Shown piece by piece: positions 28,341 to 36,293 of a stretch of 64,000 nucleotides of DNA. The position numbers and the translations under genes were made by a program. The stretch is from PALSA-129 sp050014595 (GTDB taxonomy: Bacteria; Acidobacteriota; Terriglobia; Bryobacterales; Bryobacteraceae), in assembly GCA_050014595.1 (NCBI GenBank), contig JBEKDA010000003.1, forward strand, positions 62,001 through 126,000, read 5' to 3'. Positions within the stretch are counted from its first letter, which is position 1, and every line of letters starts with the position of its first letter. A model generated the notes under the pieces. The model was given only the letters and a program-made list of their open reading frames with translations, was not told the DNA's origin and made no database searches.

Positions 28341-29729
28341 TCACACAAGAGCCAACTGCTCTTCCGTAGGCTCCGCTCAACAGTACCAGGGCTCGGTCAG
28401 ATACGGGATGGTGGCGCGCGAGACCATCGGCGCGTCCACCGGGAACTCGCCGGCTTGCGCCAGCTCCCAGATCTGCCGGAAGATTTCCCATCGGCTCTTG
28501 CGGCGCCGCTCCTGGCGCTTGATCAACTCCTGGACCGAGGCCCACAGCAAGTCCAGCCGGCCGTCGCTGTTTTGCCACGGGTAGCAGAGAGCGCGTGTGT
28601 CGAATGGCTGGATTCTCGACCGCATTTCCGGCAGATCGAGCAACAAGGAGCCTTCCGGCAGCAGCAGCCGGATGGCCAGTTGAATCGGCGCCACCTGGTC
28701 GGCCAGTTCCAAATCCACCAACGCCCGCAGGAACTCGCGATAGCCTTCCAGCGTGGTCCACGGTGTGAACGGAATGAACGTCGGCGCGAGCGCCAGGCCG
28801 GTTGCCCGCATGAGCCCCAGCGCTTCTTCGAAACCAGCCCGCCTGTGGCCCTTGGCCAGCTTGCCGAGCACTTCGTCGTCCAGCGATTCCACGGCGCTGG
28901 TCACGAACAGGCAGTTCGTGGCTTTCAAGATAGGCAGCAGTTCGCGATGGTTCAGTAAGTGCTCTATCTTGATGGTGACGTCGTAAGTCAGTTCCGGCCA
29001 CTCACTGTGTAGCGTCTCGACAATCGGAACGGCGTGCCCCGGGCCATTGAAGAAATCCGGGTCGCCGAAGGTGATGTGCTGCGCTCCCGCCGCCACCTGC
29101 TGGCGGATGTCTTGCAGCACCACATCCCGCTGCACGATGCGGAACAAACCGCGATATACCGGCGCCACCGGGCAATGGCGGCACAGATGCTTGCAGCCGC
29201 GCGAAGCCTCCGTGTATCCGACCCGCCGCGTTTCGCCGCCGGTTACCAGTTGCGCATAGGCTCCCAGCGCCGGCAGCCCCGTGCGGTCGGGCACGCGAAA
29301 TTGCTGCCGCGCCATTGAGATCAGCGGCTCCGGCTGCCGGTAAGGCAGCTCGCCCGCGCGCGTCACGCTCAATCGCCGCGCCAGGTCGCTCAGTCCTTGT
29401 TCGAACTCACCGCCGATCACCGTCTGCGCGCCCAACCGCCGCAGCAGCGCGTCGTTCAATGGCGCGTACAGCCCATACCCGCACAGGTGCGCGTGCGGAT
29501 TGGCGGCCCGCACTTTTTCGATCAGTTTCTGGAACAGCCGCGTGGCCGTGTGCATCGGCAGAAAAAATGCCACCAGATCCGCCGCTTCCACGGCCGCCCA
29601 GGGCGTCGGACTGCACGAAAGGTCCGCCGCCGTCACCTCGTGTCCATCGCCTCGCAGCCACGCCGCCGGCGACGCCAGCCCGAACGGCTGCCGCCCCAGT
29701 TCGTAGGTCGAAATCAGGACAATGCGCAC
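28341..29729 (-). CDS. B12-binding-type radical SAM protein, probable selenoprotein with CUAEP tail
   Basis: 462 residues if the TGA at 28377-28379 is read as selenocysteine; 450 if it stops there. An N-terminal B12-binding-like domain (MRIVLISTYELGRQPFGL, about 1-140) precedes a radical SAM domain with the SAM-cluster motif in SRGCKHLCRHCPV near 180. Before the TGA the protein ends ...TEPWYC; after it the frame continues A-E-P-T-E-E-Q-L-A-L-V then TGA at 28341, so the tail reads Y-C-U-A-E-P. A family with exactly this CUAEP/CCAEP tail is known to me from radical SAM selenoprotein annotation. A SECIS-like hairpin follows the TGA. A GTG start is preceded by CATAAT at 8 nt. Substrate unknown. 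Confidence 0.82.
28347..28363 (-). promoter_or_regulatory. Putative bacterial SECIS hairpin
   Basis: On the minus strand AAGAGC and GCTCTT pair perfectly around the loop AGTTG. The stem starts 13 nt and the apical loop 18-19 nt after the TGA, inside the usual bacterial window of about 16-37 nt, and the second loop base is G, as the bacterial SECIS consensus asks. An alternative GAGCC/GGCTC pairing exists. Folding was done by eye. Confidence 0.6.
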
Positions 29730-29787
29730 GCTCTTCCATTATGGTTCTTTCCACTTTGATAAAATAAAGCCAGGTACCATCTCCCCC

Positions 29788-30717
29788 ATGTTGGCCGCTC
29801 CCACTACCGCCGAGGAAATACTCGACCTCAAACGCCAGCGCAAGGCCGTTCTGCTGGCACACCATTATCAGGAGCCCGAGATTCAGGAACTCGCCGACGT
29901 GGTGGGCGATTCGCTTGAGTTGGCCCGGCAGGCGCGCGAGTTCTCCGGCGACGTCATCGCTTTCTGTGGCGTCTGGTTCATGGCCGAAACCGCCAAGGTG
30001 CTGAATCCCGATCGCGTCGTCGTGGTGCCCGATCGCGAGGCTGGTTGCAGCCTGGTCGACGGCTGTCCGGTCGAGCCCATTCGCGAATTTCGCCGCCGCA
30101 ACCCCGATCACGTGATCGTCAGCTATATCAACACCTCCATTGAAGTGAAGGCCGAGAGCGATATCCTCTGCACGTCGCGCAACGCCGTCCGCATCGTCAA
30201 CTCCATCCCTCGCGATAAGCCCATTCTCTTCTTGCCCGATAGCAACCTGGGCAATTACGTGCGCCGCGCAACCGGCCGCGAGAATATGCAGGTCTGGCAG
30301 GGCGCCTGCATCGTGCACGCCACCTTCCCCGCGCGTCGCGTGGCCGAGGCCAAGGTCGAGCACCCCGATGCCGAGGTTGTCGCTCACCCCGAGTGCCCCG
30401 AATCGGTCCTGGCGATGGCCGATTTCATCGGTTCCACTTCCGCCCTCATCCAGTACTGCGCCGCGTCGAGCGCCCAAGAGTTCATCGTCATGACCGAAAG
30501 CGGCATTCAGTATTCGCTCGCCCGCGTGGCGCCTTCCAAGCGCTTCTACTTCGTGGCCAACGAAAACTGCAATTGCAGCGAATGCCCCTACATGAAGCTC
30601 AACAGTCTGGAGAAACTCCGTGACTGCCTGCTGGCCCTGCAACCGCGCGTCGAATTGTCCCGCGAGACCATGCGCCGCGCGCTCCTGCCGCTCGAGCGCA
30701 TGCTGGCCGTGAAATAG
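29788..30717 (+). CDS. nadA: Quinolinate synthase
   Basis: 309 residues from the ATG at 29788; the frame upstream overlaps the divergent gene and is not used. NadA signatures are LLAHHYQEPEIQELAD near 22, GDSLELARQA, and the three [4Fe-4S] cysteines in FCGVWFMAETAK (near 60), QGACIVHATF (near 174) and NENCNCSECPYMKLN (near 262-267). It condenses iminoaspartate and dihydroxyacetone phosphate to quinolinate in NAD synthesis. NadB and NadC are not in the window. A TAAAAT box lies about 25 nt upstream. The stop abuts the moaA ATG. Confidence 0.96.
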   Translation: MLAAPTTAEEILDLKRQRKAVLLAHHYQEPEIQELADVVGDSLELARQAREFSGDVIAFCGVWFMAETAKVLNPDRVVVVPDREAGCSLVDGCPVEPIREFRRRNPDHVIVSYINTSIEVKAESDILCTSRNAVRIVNSIPRDKPILFLPDSNLGNYVRRATGRENMQVWQGACIVHATFPARRVAEAKVEHPDAEVVAHPECPESVLAMADFIGSTSALIQYCAASSAQEFIVMTESGIQYSLARVAPSKRFYFVANENCNCSECPYMKLNSLEKLRDCLLALQPRVELSRETMRRALLPLERMLAVK

Positions 30718-31716
30718 ATGCAAGCCGCGCCTCTGGTCGATTCCTTCGGCCGCGTTCACGACAGCCTGCGCATCAGCGTCACCGACCGCTGCAACATCCG
30801 CTGCTTCTATTGCATGCCGGAAACCGGCGTGCAATTCGTCGACCACAGCGAGATCCTGAGTTTCGAAGAGATCGAACGCTTTGTGCGCATCGCCGTCCCG
30901 CTCGGCGTAACCAAGCTGCGGGTCACCGGCGGCGAGCCGCTGGTGCGCCGCGATCTGCCCCTTCTCATCCGCCGCCTGGCCGCCATTCCCGGCATCCGCG
31001 ATCTGGCCCTCACCACCAATGGCGTGCTGCTCCCGGAGTTTGCCGTTCCGCTCTACCAAGCCGGCCTGCGCCGCCTCAACGTTCACCTCGACACGCTCGA
31101 CCGCGCACGCTTCCTCGAGATCACCCGCCGCGACGACCTGGACAAAGTCCTCGCCGGCCTGGCGCTCGCCCGGCAAGCCGGCTTCTCCCGCATCAAGCTG
31201 AATGCCGTCGCGGTGAAGAATCTGGTGGAACCCGACATCCTTCCGTTGGCCCGCTACGCGCGCGAAAACGGGTTCGAAGTGCGCTACATCGAATTCATGC
31301 CGCTCGACGCGCAGAACCTCTGGGACCGCTCCAAAGTGCTCCTGGCCGACGAAATCATCGCGCTTCTTTCGCGCGAGATCTCGCCGCTCATCCCCGTCCC
31401 CGATCCCGATCCGCGCGCCCCCGCTGCCGAATATGCCTTCGCCGACGGCAGCGGCCAGGTCGGTTTCATCGCCTCCGTGAGCCGTCCATTCTGCCTGAAC
31501 TGCAACCGCATCCGCCTCACCGCCGACGGCAAACTGCGCTATTGCCTGTTCGCCATCGAAGAGGACGATGTGAAAACTCTGATGCGCAACGGCGCCTCCG
31601 ACGACCAGATCGCTGCGTTGGTTCGCCGCAACATTGCCGGCAAGTGGGAAGGCCACGAGATCAACTCCGCCAAGTTCGTCGCCCCGCCGCGGCCTATGTA
31701 CTCGATCGGCGGGTAG
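30718..31716 (+). CDS. moaA: GTP 3',8-cyclase
   Basis: 332 residues. The N-terminal radical SAM cluster motif is DRCNIRCFYCMP near 25, VTGGEPLVRRDL near 70 binds SAM, and the C-terminal second cluster is FCLNCNRIRLTADGKLRYC near 260-278. The protein ends in Gly-Gly, the functional tail of MoaA. It catalyses the first step of molybdopterin synthesis with MoaC, which is not nearby. The ATG directly follows the nadA stop, so the two iron-sulfur enzymes are probably co-translated. Confidence 0.97.
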   Translation: MQAAPLVDSFGRVHDSLRISVTDRCNIRCFYCMPETGVQFVDHSEILSFEEIERFVRIAVPLGVTKLRVTGGEPLVRRDLPLLIRRLAAIPGIRDLALTTNGVLLPEFAVPLYQAGLRRLNVHLDTLDRARFLEITRRDDLDKVLAGLALARQAGFSRIKLNAVAVKNLVEPDILPLARYARENGFEVRYIEFMPLDAQNLWDRSKVLLADEIIALLSREISPLIPVPDPDPRAPAAEYAFADGSGQVGFIASVSRPFCLNCNRIRLTADGKLRYCLFAIEEDDVKTLMRNGASDDQIAALVRRNIAGKWEGHEINSAKFVAPPRPMYSIGG

Positions 31717-31824
31717 AACTTCGACCGGAAAATGTACTGACTCGGTTAGACGGTTTTTCCCAACATCCATCTATTGCCCGAGGTTTGCCCGCAAGGCCGG
31801 AGTCCGCTTGCTGACGTGCGTGGC

Positions 31825-33420
31825 TCAAATCGGAGCCGTGACCGTAAGGGAGCGGTCGACGTTCACGGGGCCTAACGGCGCATGCGGCGGCACTACCGGC
31901 ACGGTGAGCGAGCCGACGGCGCCGGATTGCGCATCGCGCACCACGACCCGCATCTTGTGAACGCCGGCGGAGACCGGCCGCTCAAAGGTGACCACCACTC
32001 CCTCGCGCAGAATCGCCTCGCGTGTTTCCGGTGTCAGCCGCAGCGACTTTCGCGCTTCCGGGCTGAGGTCCTTATCCCAGTCGGTGGTGTAGGTGACGAA
32101 GGTCACGCCGAATTCGGCGGCAGGGACGTCGCCCGCGGTCAATTGCAGGTCGGCCGCGTCCACGCGGACCTCGAAATGAAGCCATCCGGCGATTTTCTCG
32201 CTGGGAGTCACCACGGCCCGGATGCCGATGCTGGAATCGTCGCTTTGTCCCATGGCGGCCATGGTGAAACGGTCGCGCGGGTCGGCTTCGCGTGCATCGC
32301 CGAAGTAGCCCTCCGGCGCGCGCAGCCAGACGCTCTTGCCTTTGCCCTCCACGGTGATCCGCAGCTTGTGGAATTTGTTGTCCCATCGTTCCAGCGGCGG
32401 AGTATAGCCCACGCGGTAGGTGGCGGCAGCCTCCGCCAGGGCCTGCTGAATAGCGACCTCGGTGCGATCGCTGGACAGCCATTGACCTCCGGTGAGGCTG
32501 GCCAGTTGCTGCAAGGTATCCAAGCTCGCCAGGCCATCGGTATTGCGCTGCATCTGATCGACGGCATAGACCGTGATCCCGGCTTTGGCCAGTGACGTCC
32601 CGGCGTCCTGGACCAGCGTGGTGTAGTCGCGGAAATTCCCGTCGGCGCTACGGGCGGCGAAGACGGGAACTCCGAAAATCCCGTCGGCGCTACTGGTGGC
32701 GGAGATGGGAACTCCGTGGGAGATCCAGACCAGGCTCTTGCGGCCCGGTTGAGCGCCCAGATCGGCAGCCACGTCTTTCAGAAGATCCAGCGATTTCCGC
32801 ACGCGCGCGTCCACGTTTGCACGCAAGTCCTGCGGCTTCAAAGCAGTAACGTTGCGCATGGCGCGGTCGAGCAGAGCCGGAACTTTGGCGGCCCAATCGG
32901 GATCGGGCGGCCGGAGATCTCCGGCGGCGGGCATGGCATGGACCGGGTACAGCGTTCCCTCGGCGGTGAGGAGGTAGACGTAGACGTGCTGCGTGGGATC
33001 GAGCTTCTGGAACGAATGGGCGACATCGTACCATCCCATGCCGCGCTCGGCGAGGTTCTCATTCAACAGGTCGAGCAGCACCAGCACGGTCTGAGAATTG
33101 CCGCGGATGGGCCGGTTGGAATACTCGCTCGCGCCGGGTTGCGCGGCGGGACCGGCCGTTTCCAGCGGACGGCAGAAAGCCGGGTGCATGAGTTTTCCGT
33201 CGTCGTAGATGCGGAGGTCGGTATCGCGCAGGTCGGCGGCCGGCCCGCCCTTCGCGTCCTGGGCGACGATGTTGAAAGTGAGCTGCGGCGCCTGGTGAAG
33301 CTCCGGGCTGCGCCGGACAAATCCGGGAGAATTCTGCAGCGCCGGGGTCTGCGCAACAACTGTAAAAGCTGCGGCGGCAAGCAGCACGCTCGTGCGGCGG
33401 AACAAGCGGGGGAATCCCAT
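31825..33420 (-). CDS. Secreted VWFA-related protein of the acidobacterial family
   Basis: 531 residues from the ATG at 33420, which has GGGAGG about 10 nt upstream and starts a signal peptide (MGFPRLFRRTSVLLAAAAFTVV). A VWA-like core follows: LTFNIVAQDAKGGPAADLRDTDLRIYDDGK, TVLVLLDLLNENLAERG near 115, KSLVWISHGVPIS near 235, and GITVYAVDQMQ near 290. This matches the VWFA-related proteins repeatedly found in acidobacterial genomes (TIGR03436 type). Function is unknown; protein-protein or matrix interaction is typical of VWA. The last codons overlap a stretch identical to the 7085 repeat arm (17 bp). Confidence 0.85.
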   Translation of the reverse strand: MGFPRLFRRTSVLLAAAAFTVVAQTPALQNSPGFVRRSPELHQAPQLTFNIVAQDAKGGPAADLRDTDLRIYDDGKLMHPAFCRPLETAGPAAQPGASEYSNRPIRGNSQTVLVLLDLLNENLAERGMGWYDVAHSFQKLDPTQHVYVYLLTAEGTLYPVHAMPAAGDLRPPDPDWAAKVPALLDRAMRNVTALKPQDLRANVDARVRKSLDLLKDVAADLGAQPGRKSLVWISHGVPISATSSADGIFGVPVFAARSADGNFRDYTTLVQDAGTSLAKAGITVYAVDQMQRNTDGLASLDTLQQLASLTGGQWLSSDRTEVAIQQALAEAAATYRVGYTPPLERWDNKFHKLRITVEGKGKSVWLRAPEGYFGDAREADPRDRFTMAAMGQSDDSSIGIRAVVTPSEKIAGWLHFEVRVDAADLQLTAGDVPAAEFGVTFVTYTTDWDKDLSPEARKSLRLTPETREAILREGVVVTFERPVSAGVHKMRVVVRDAQSGAVGSLTVPVVPPHAPLGPVNVDRSLTVTAPI

Positions 33421-33591
33421 GAAGGCGGCCCTCCCTTGCCGTGGATTATACCGAGGAATTTCATCCAGGATTTCCATCTTGGCTTCCTCCTCATATCGAT
33501 TGTAGATTCAATCGCGAGGTTTCGGTTAACCGCCGGGACGCGGAGAAAAACAGAAGCAAATCAAGACCTTGGAGACCGGCTAAAAAAAGTA

Positions 33592-33637
33592 TTGCGTTTT
33601 TCGCGAGACTATTGTACAGTGTATATGTACAAAGTAC
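33592..33637 (+). promoter_or_regulatory. Promoter and operator of the YtrA-type operon
   Basis: TTGCGT (33592-33597) and TACAGT (33615-33620) stand 17 bp apart. The inverted repeat TTGTAC/GTACAA with a 9-bp centre (33612-33632) covers the -10 box, and a third GTAC follows at 33634. The predicted start site leaves a leader of about 10 nt. Likely autorepression by the GntR protein just downstream. Confidence 0.65.
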
Positions 33638-33638
33638 A

Positions 33639-34025
33639 ATGATATTGCGAATCGATCTCAAATCGAATGTTCCTGTATATCGCCAGATTGTGGACGCCAC
33701 TCGCATCCTGCTGGTGAACGGCCAACTGAATCCGGGCGATTCCTTGCCGCCGGTGCGCCGGCTGGCACTCGACCTCGGGGTCCATTTCAACACGGTGGCA
33801 GAAGCGTACCGCACTTTGGAGGAGGAAGGATGGCTGGAGATCGGGCGGCGGAGCGGCGCGCGGGTGGTTTCACGGGCTGTGTCGAACCACCGCGATCCCG
33901 AGACTGGTGAAGTCTTTCAGCGCCGCCTGAGAGAGATGGTGGCCGAGGTCCAGGCCCAAGGCCTTCCGCGCAACCGCATTGCGCGCGAACTGCGGCGTCT
34001 TGCCGATACCCTGGAAAGGAGTTAG
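33639..34025 (+). CDS. GntR-family regulator, YtrA subfamily
   Basis: 128 residues from the ATG at 33639; no Shine-Dalgarno is seen, consistent with a very short leader. The winged HTH (PVYRQIVDATRILLVNGQLNPGDSLP, then LGVHFNTVAEAYRTLEEEGWL) is followed by only about 50 residues, the short effector tail of the YtrA subfamily. These regulators usually control a linked ABC transporter or membrane protein. Here the partner is the DUF1648 membrane protein 3 bp downstream. Confidence 0.9.
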   Translation: MILRIDLKSNVPVYRQIVDATRILLVNGQLNPGDSLPPVRRLALDLGVHFNTVAEAYRTLEEEGWLEIGRRSGARVVSRAVSNHRDPETGEVFQRRLREMVAEVQAQGLPRNRIARELRRLADTLERS

Positions 34026-34028
34026 TCC

Positions 34029-35051
34029 ATGCCCCCACAAACAATGCTGTTCGTGCTGCTTATCATCCTTATGACCGGGTTGTTCCACATCATGCCCGGA
34101 CTCACCCGCCCCGACCTCTTCTTTGCCGTTACGGTTGCGCCTGAATTCCGTCAAACTTCCGGCGCGCGGCGGATACTGCGAAGGTATCGCGCCATGGTTT
34201 GGGTCTCTGCGCTGGTTGCGGTCGCGCTGGAACTCGTGGCCGGCATGGCAGTGGCGGCGGTGCTCCTCCAGCTATTGGGATTTCTATGGGCGCTGGTTGA
34301 CGGGCACCGGGCGGCGCGGGCGTATGCCGCGGCGCCCTCTTCGATTCTTGAAGTAGACCTGGCGATGCCGCAGGAGCACCTGCCCGGCGGCCCGATTGTG
34401 GCGTCGCTTCCGGCGTTGTCGCTGGGAGCGCTGGGTCTCTGGGCGGGCTTGAACTGGGACCGCCTGCCGCGAAGCTTCCCGGTGCACTGGGGCATGTACG
34501 GGGCGGACCACTGGGTGACCACTGCACCGGCCGCGGTGTTCGGTTTTCTGGCGGTCCACGCCTTCGTGTGCCTGCTGCTGGCCGGGTTGGCCTGGGGCCT
34601 GCTCTACTGGTCGCGCCGTATTTCGACCACCGGCGCGGGCGCCGCCGCCGAGCGCCGCTTTCGACGGCGTCTGGTCCAGTTGCTGATCGTGAGTGCATAC
34701 TTCCTCGCTTGTCCCGCATGGTTTGCGCTGTTCCAGCCGGCTTCAGCCGCTATCGACGTGTGGGGTTTGGCGCTCGGCGTCGTGGTAGTCGCGTTTAGCG
34801 TGGACCTGATGCGTGGAGGCCAGGGCGGCAGCCACCGGGGGGCAGCCCCGGGGTCCACACTGGTGGGCGACCGTACGCCCGATGCCTGTTGGAGGTGGGG
34901 CCTTGTTTACGTCAATCCCGCCGATCCTTCGATCCTGATCGAAAAACGCTTCGGCATCGGCTACACCCTGAACTTTGGCAATCGCTGGACCTGGGTGGTG
35001 CTGGCACTGCTGCTTGTGCCGGCGGCGCTCGGAGTGATCTTTCTGCGTTGA
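34029..35051 (+). CDS. DUF1648-type integral membrane protein
   Basis: 340 residues with about eight hydrophobic segments. The segment LPRSFPVHWGMYGADHWVTT near 150 is the DUF1648 signature (x-x-HW-x-x-x-G-x-x). The C-terminal region (DPSILIEKRFGIGYTLNFGNRWTW) matches the DUF5808-type tail seen in the same proteins, with a short loop of low complexity before it. A good ribosome site (AAAGGAG, 7 nt) precedes the ATG. The gene is translationally close to the YtrA regulator, the usual neighbour of this family. Function unknown; possibly membrane-stress or signal-peptide related. Confidence 0.85.
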   Translation: MPPQTMLFVLLIILMTGLFHIMPGLTRPDLFFAVTVAPEFRQTSGARRILRRYRAMVWVSALVAVALELVAGMAVAAVLLQLLGFLWALVDGHRAARAYAAAPSSILEVDLAMPQEHLPGGPIVASLPALSLGALGLWAGLNWDRLPRSFPVHWGMYGADHWVTTAPAAVFGFLAVHAFVCLLLAGLAWGLLYWSRRISTTGAGAAAERRFRRRLVQLLIVSAYFLACPAWFALFQPASAAIDVWGLALGVVVVAFSVDLMRGGQGGSHRGAAPGSTLVGDRTPDACWRWGLVYVNPADPSILIEKRFGIGYTLNFGNRWTWVVLALLLVPAALGVIFLR

Positions 35052-35155
35052 CTTAAATCTCAGTGGGCAGAAGGCCGGGTTTTGTCGTCTGTTGGGCGCT
35101 CGGAGTGGAAAAAGAAAAGACGGGCCACGAAACCCGATGGCCTGTTCCACTCAGC

Positions 35156-36055
35156 CTAATACAATTCCCGTTCTCCCGCCGGCCTGGTCTTCCACCTGCG
35201 GTGAATCCACAACCACTGGTCCGGGTATTGCCGGATCGCTTCCTCCAGTTTGCTCTGCACCGCCTGCGTATCGCGCTCCGCGTCGCCGGTCATCTCCACC
35301 GGCGGATAGAATCGGAGCACATAGCGCCGCTCCGCTTCCGACCACAGCGCGAACCCCGGAATCACGCTGGCTCCGCTGTGCGCCGCCAGTTTGACGAATC
35401 CCGTGCCGGCGCAGGCCTTCACTCCGAAGAAGTCCACAAACACTCCCGCATCGGGCGACGAATTCTGGTCCACCAGGATTCCCACGGCTTCGTTGGCTCC
35501 GAGCGCCTTCAGAATCGACCGCGCAAAGTCTTTTTTGAAAATCATCCGGTTGCCCGATCCGCTGCGCCGCCGCTCCACCAGGCCGTCGATTCGCGGATTG
35601 TCCAACGGCCGCACCACCACGTTCATCGGCGCCGAGAGCAACGCGTGCGCATACGCGCTCAGTTCCCAGTTGCCCAGGTGCGCTGTCGCGAACAATACGC
35701 CGCGCCCTGCGCGCCGTGCCTGCTCGAAGTATTCGCCGCCTTCACAGCGGATCCACCGCGCCAGGTTTTCGCGCCGCATCGCTGGGAATTTCGCCACCGT
35801 GACCAACAGCCGCGCCACCGAGCGGAACACGCCGTCCACCGTCTCCCTGCGCCGCGCTTCGTCCAGTTCCGGCAGCGCCAGCGAAAGATTGCGGTACGCC
35901 ACGCGCCGCAACCGCGGCAGTGCCAGGTCCAACAGCCTCGCGTACCCGCGAGCCAGCTTGTGCGCCACCTCGACCGGCGCCCACTCCAGCGACTTCAAGA
36001 CGAACAGCGCCGCCCCGTATTCCAAACCGCTTCGCATGGCCGGGCGCTGCCGCAT
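35156..36055 (-). CDS. LpxL/HtrB-type lysophospholipid acyltransferase (lipid A biosynthesis)
   Basis: 299 residues from the ATG at 36055, which has a CACAAT box 8 nt upstream; in-frame ATGs at 36073 and 36037 are alternatives. The family core is VLFATAHLGNWELSAYAHA near 125 with the catalytic HxxxxE, LDNPRIDGLVERRRSGSGNRMI, and ILVDQNSSPDAGVFVDFFG near 195. It adds a secondary acyl chain to a lipid A precursor or a related lipid at the inner membrane. It is convergent with the DUF1648 gene and divergent from guaB. Confidence 0.9.
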   Translation of the reverse strand: MRQRPAMRSGLEYGAALFVLKSLEWAPVEVAHKLARGYARLLDLALPRLRRVAYRNLSLALPELDEARRRETVDGVFRSVARLLVTVAKFPAMRRENLARWIRCEGGEYFEQARRAGRGVLFATAHLGNWELSAYAHALLSAPMNVVVRPLDNPRIDGLVERRRSGSGNRMIFKKDFARSILKALGANEAVGILVDQNSSPDAGVFVDFFGVKACAGTGFVKLAAHSGASVIPGFALWSEAERRYVLRFYPPVEMTGDAERDTQAVQSKLEEAIRQYPDQWLWIHRRWKTRPAGERELY

Positions 36056-36085
36056 GAAACCGCATTGTGGCACATCCGCCGCGCA

Positions 36086-36222
36086 GTGGGACAGGCCTCC
36101 TGGCCTGTCAGTGGAGTTTCTACATTTTCAAGTTCCGTTAAGACCAACTGGTAGCGCCGGCGGTCTTGCCGCCGGTGTTCGACCGGCCGGAGGCCGGTCG
36201 TGGACAGGCCTCCTGGCCTGTC
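36086..36222. repeat. Composite of palindromic repeats upstream of guaB
   Basis: Four elements in series: family B palindrome (36086-36109), family A unit (36122-36178), a 21-bp perfect palindrome CGACCGGCC/GGCCGGTCG (36180-36200), and a second family B palindrome (36200-36222). The two B copies flank the A copy in the same orientation. The array fills the lpxL-guaB divergent gap. Confidence 0.8.
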
Positions 36223-36293
36223 AAACCCCAGCGAAGCTCCCGCTCCGCGCGGCGCGGGCGCCCGGCATCTACGCTATCATGTTAAAAATCCCT

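Noticed and set aside
29407..31770. A 787-codon minus-strand open frame over nadA and moaA
   Set aside because: Both plus-strand genes are firmly identified; the antisense translation has no family features.
31838..31854. 17-bp match to the 7085 repeat arm inside the VWFA gene
   Set aside because: Not listed as a repeat copy because it is short and encodes the normal-looking protein end; it may still be a repeat fragment.
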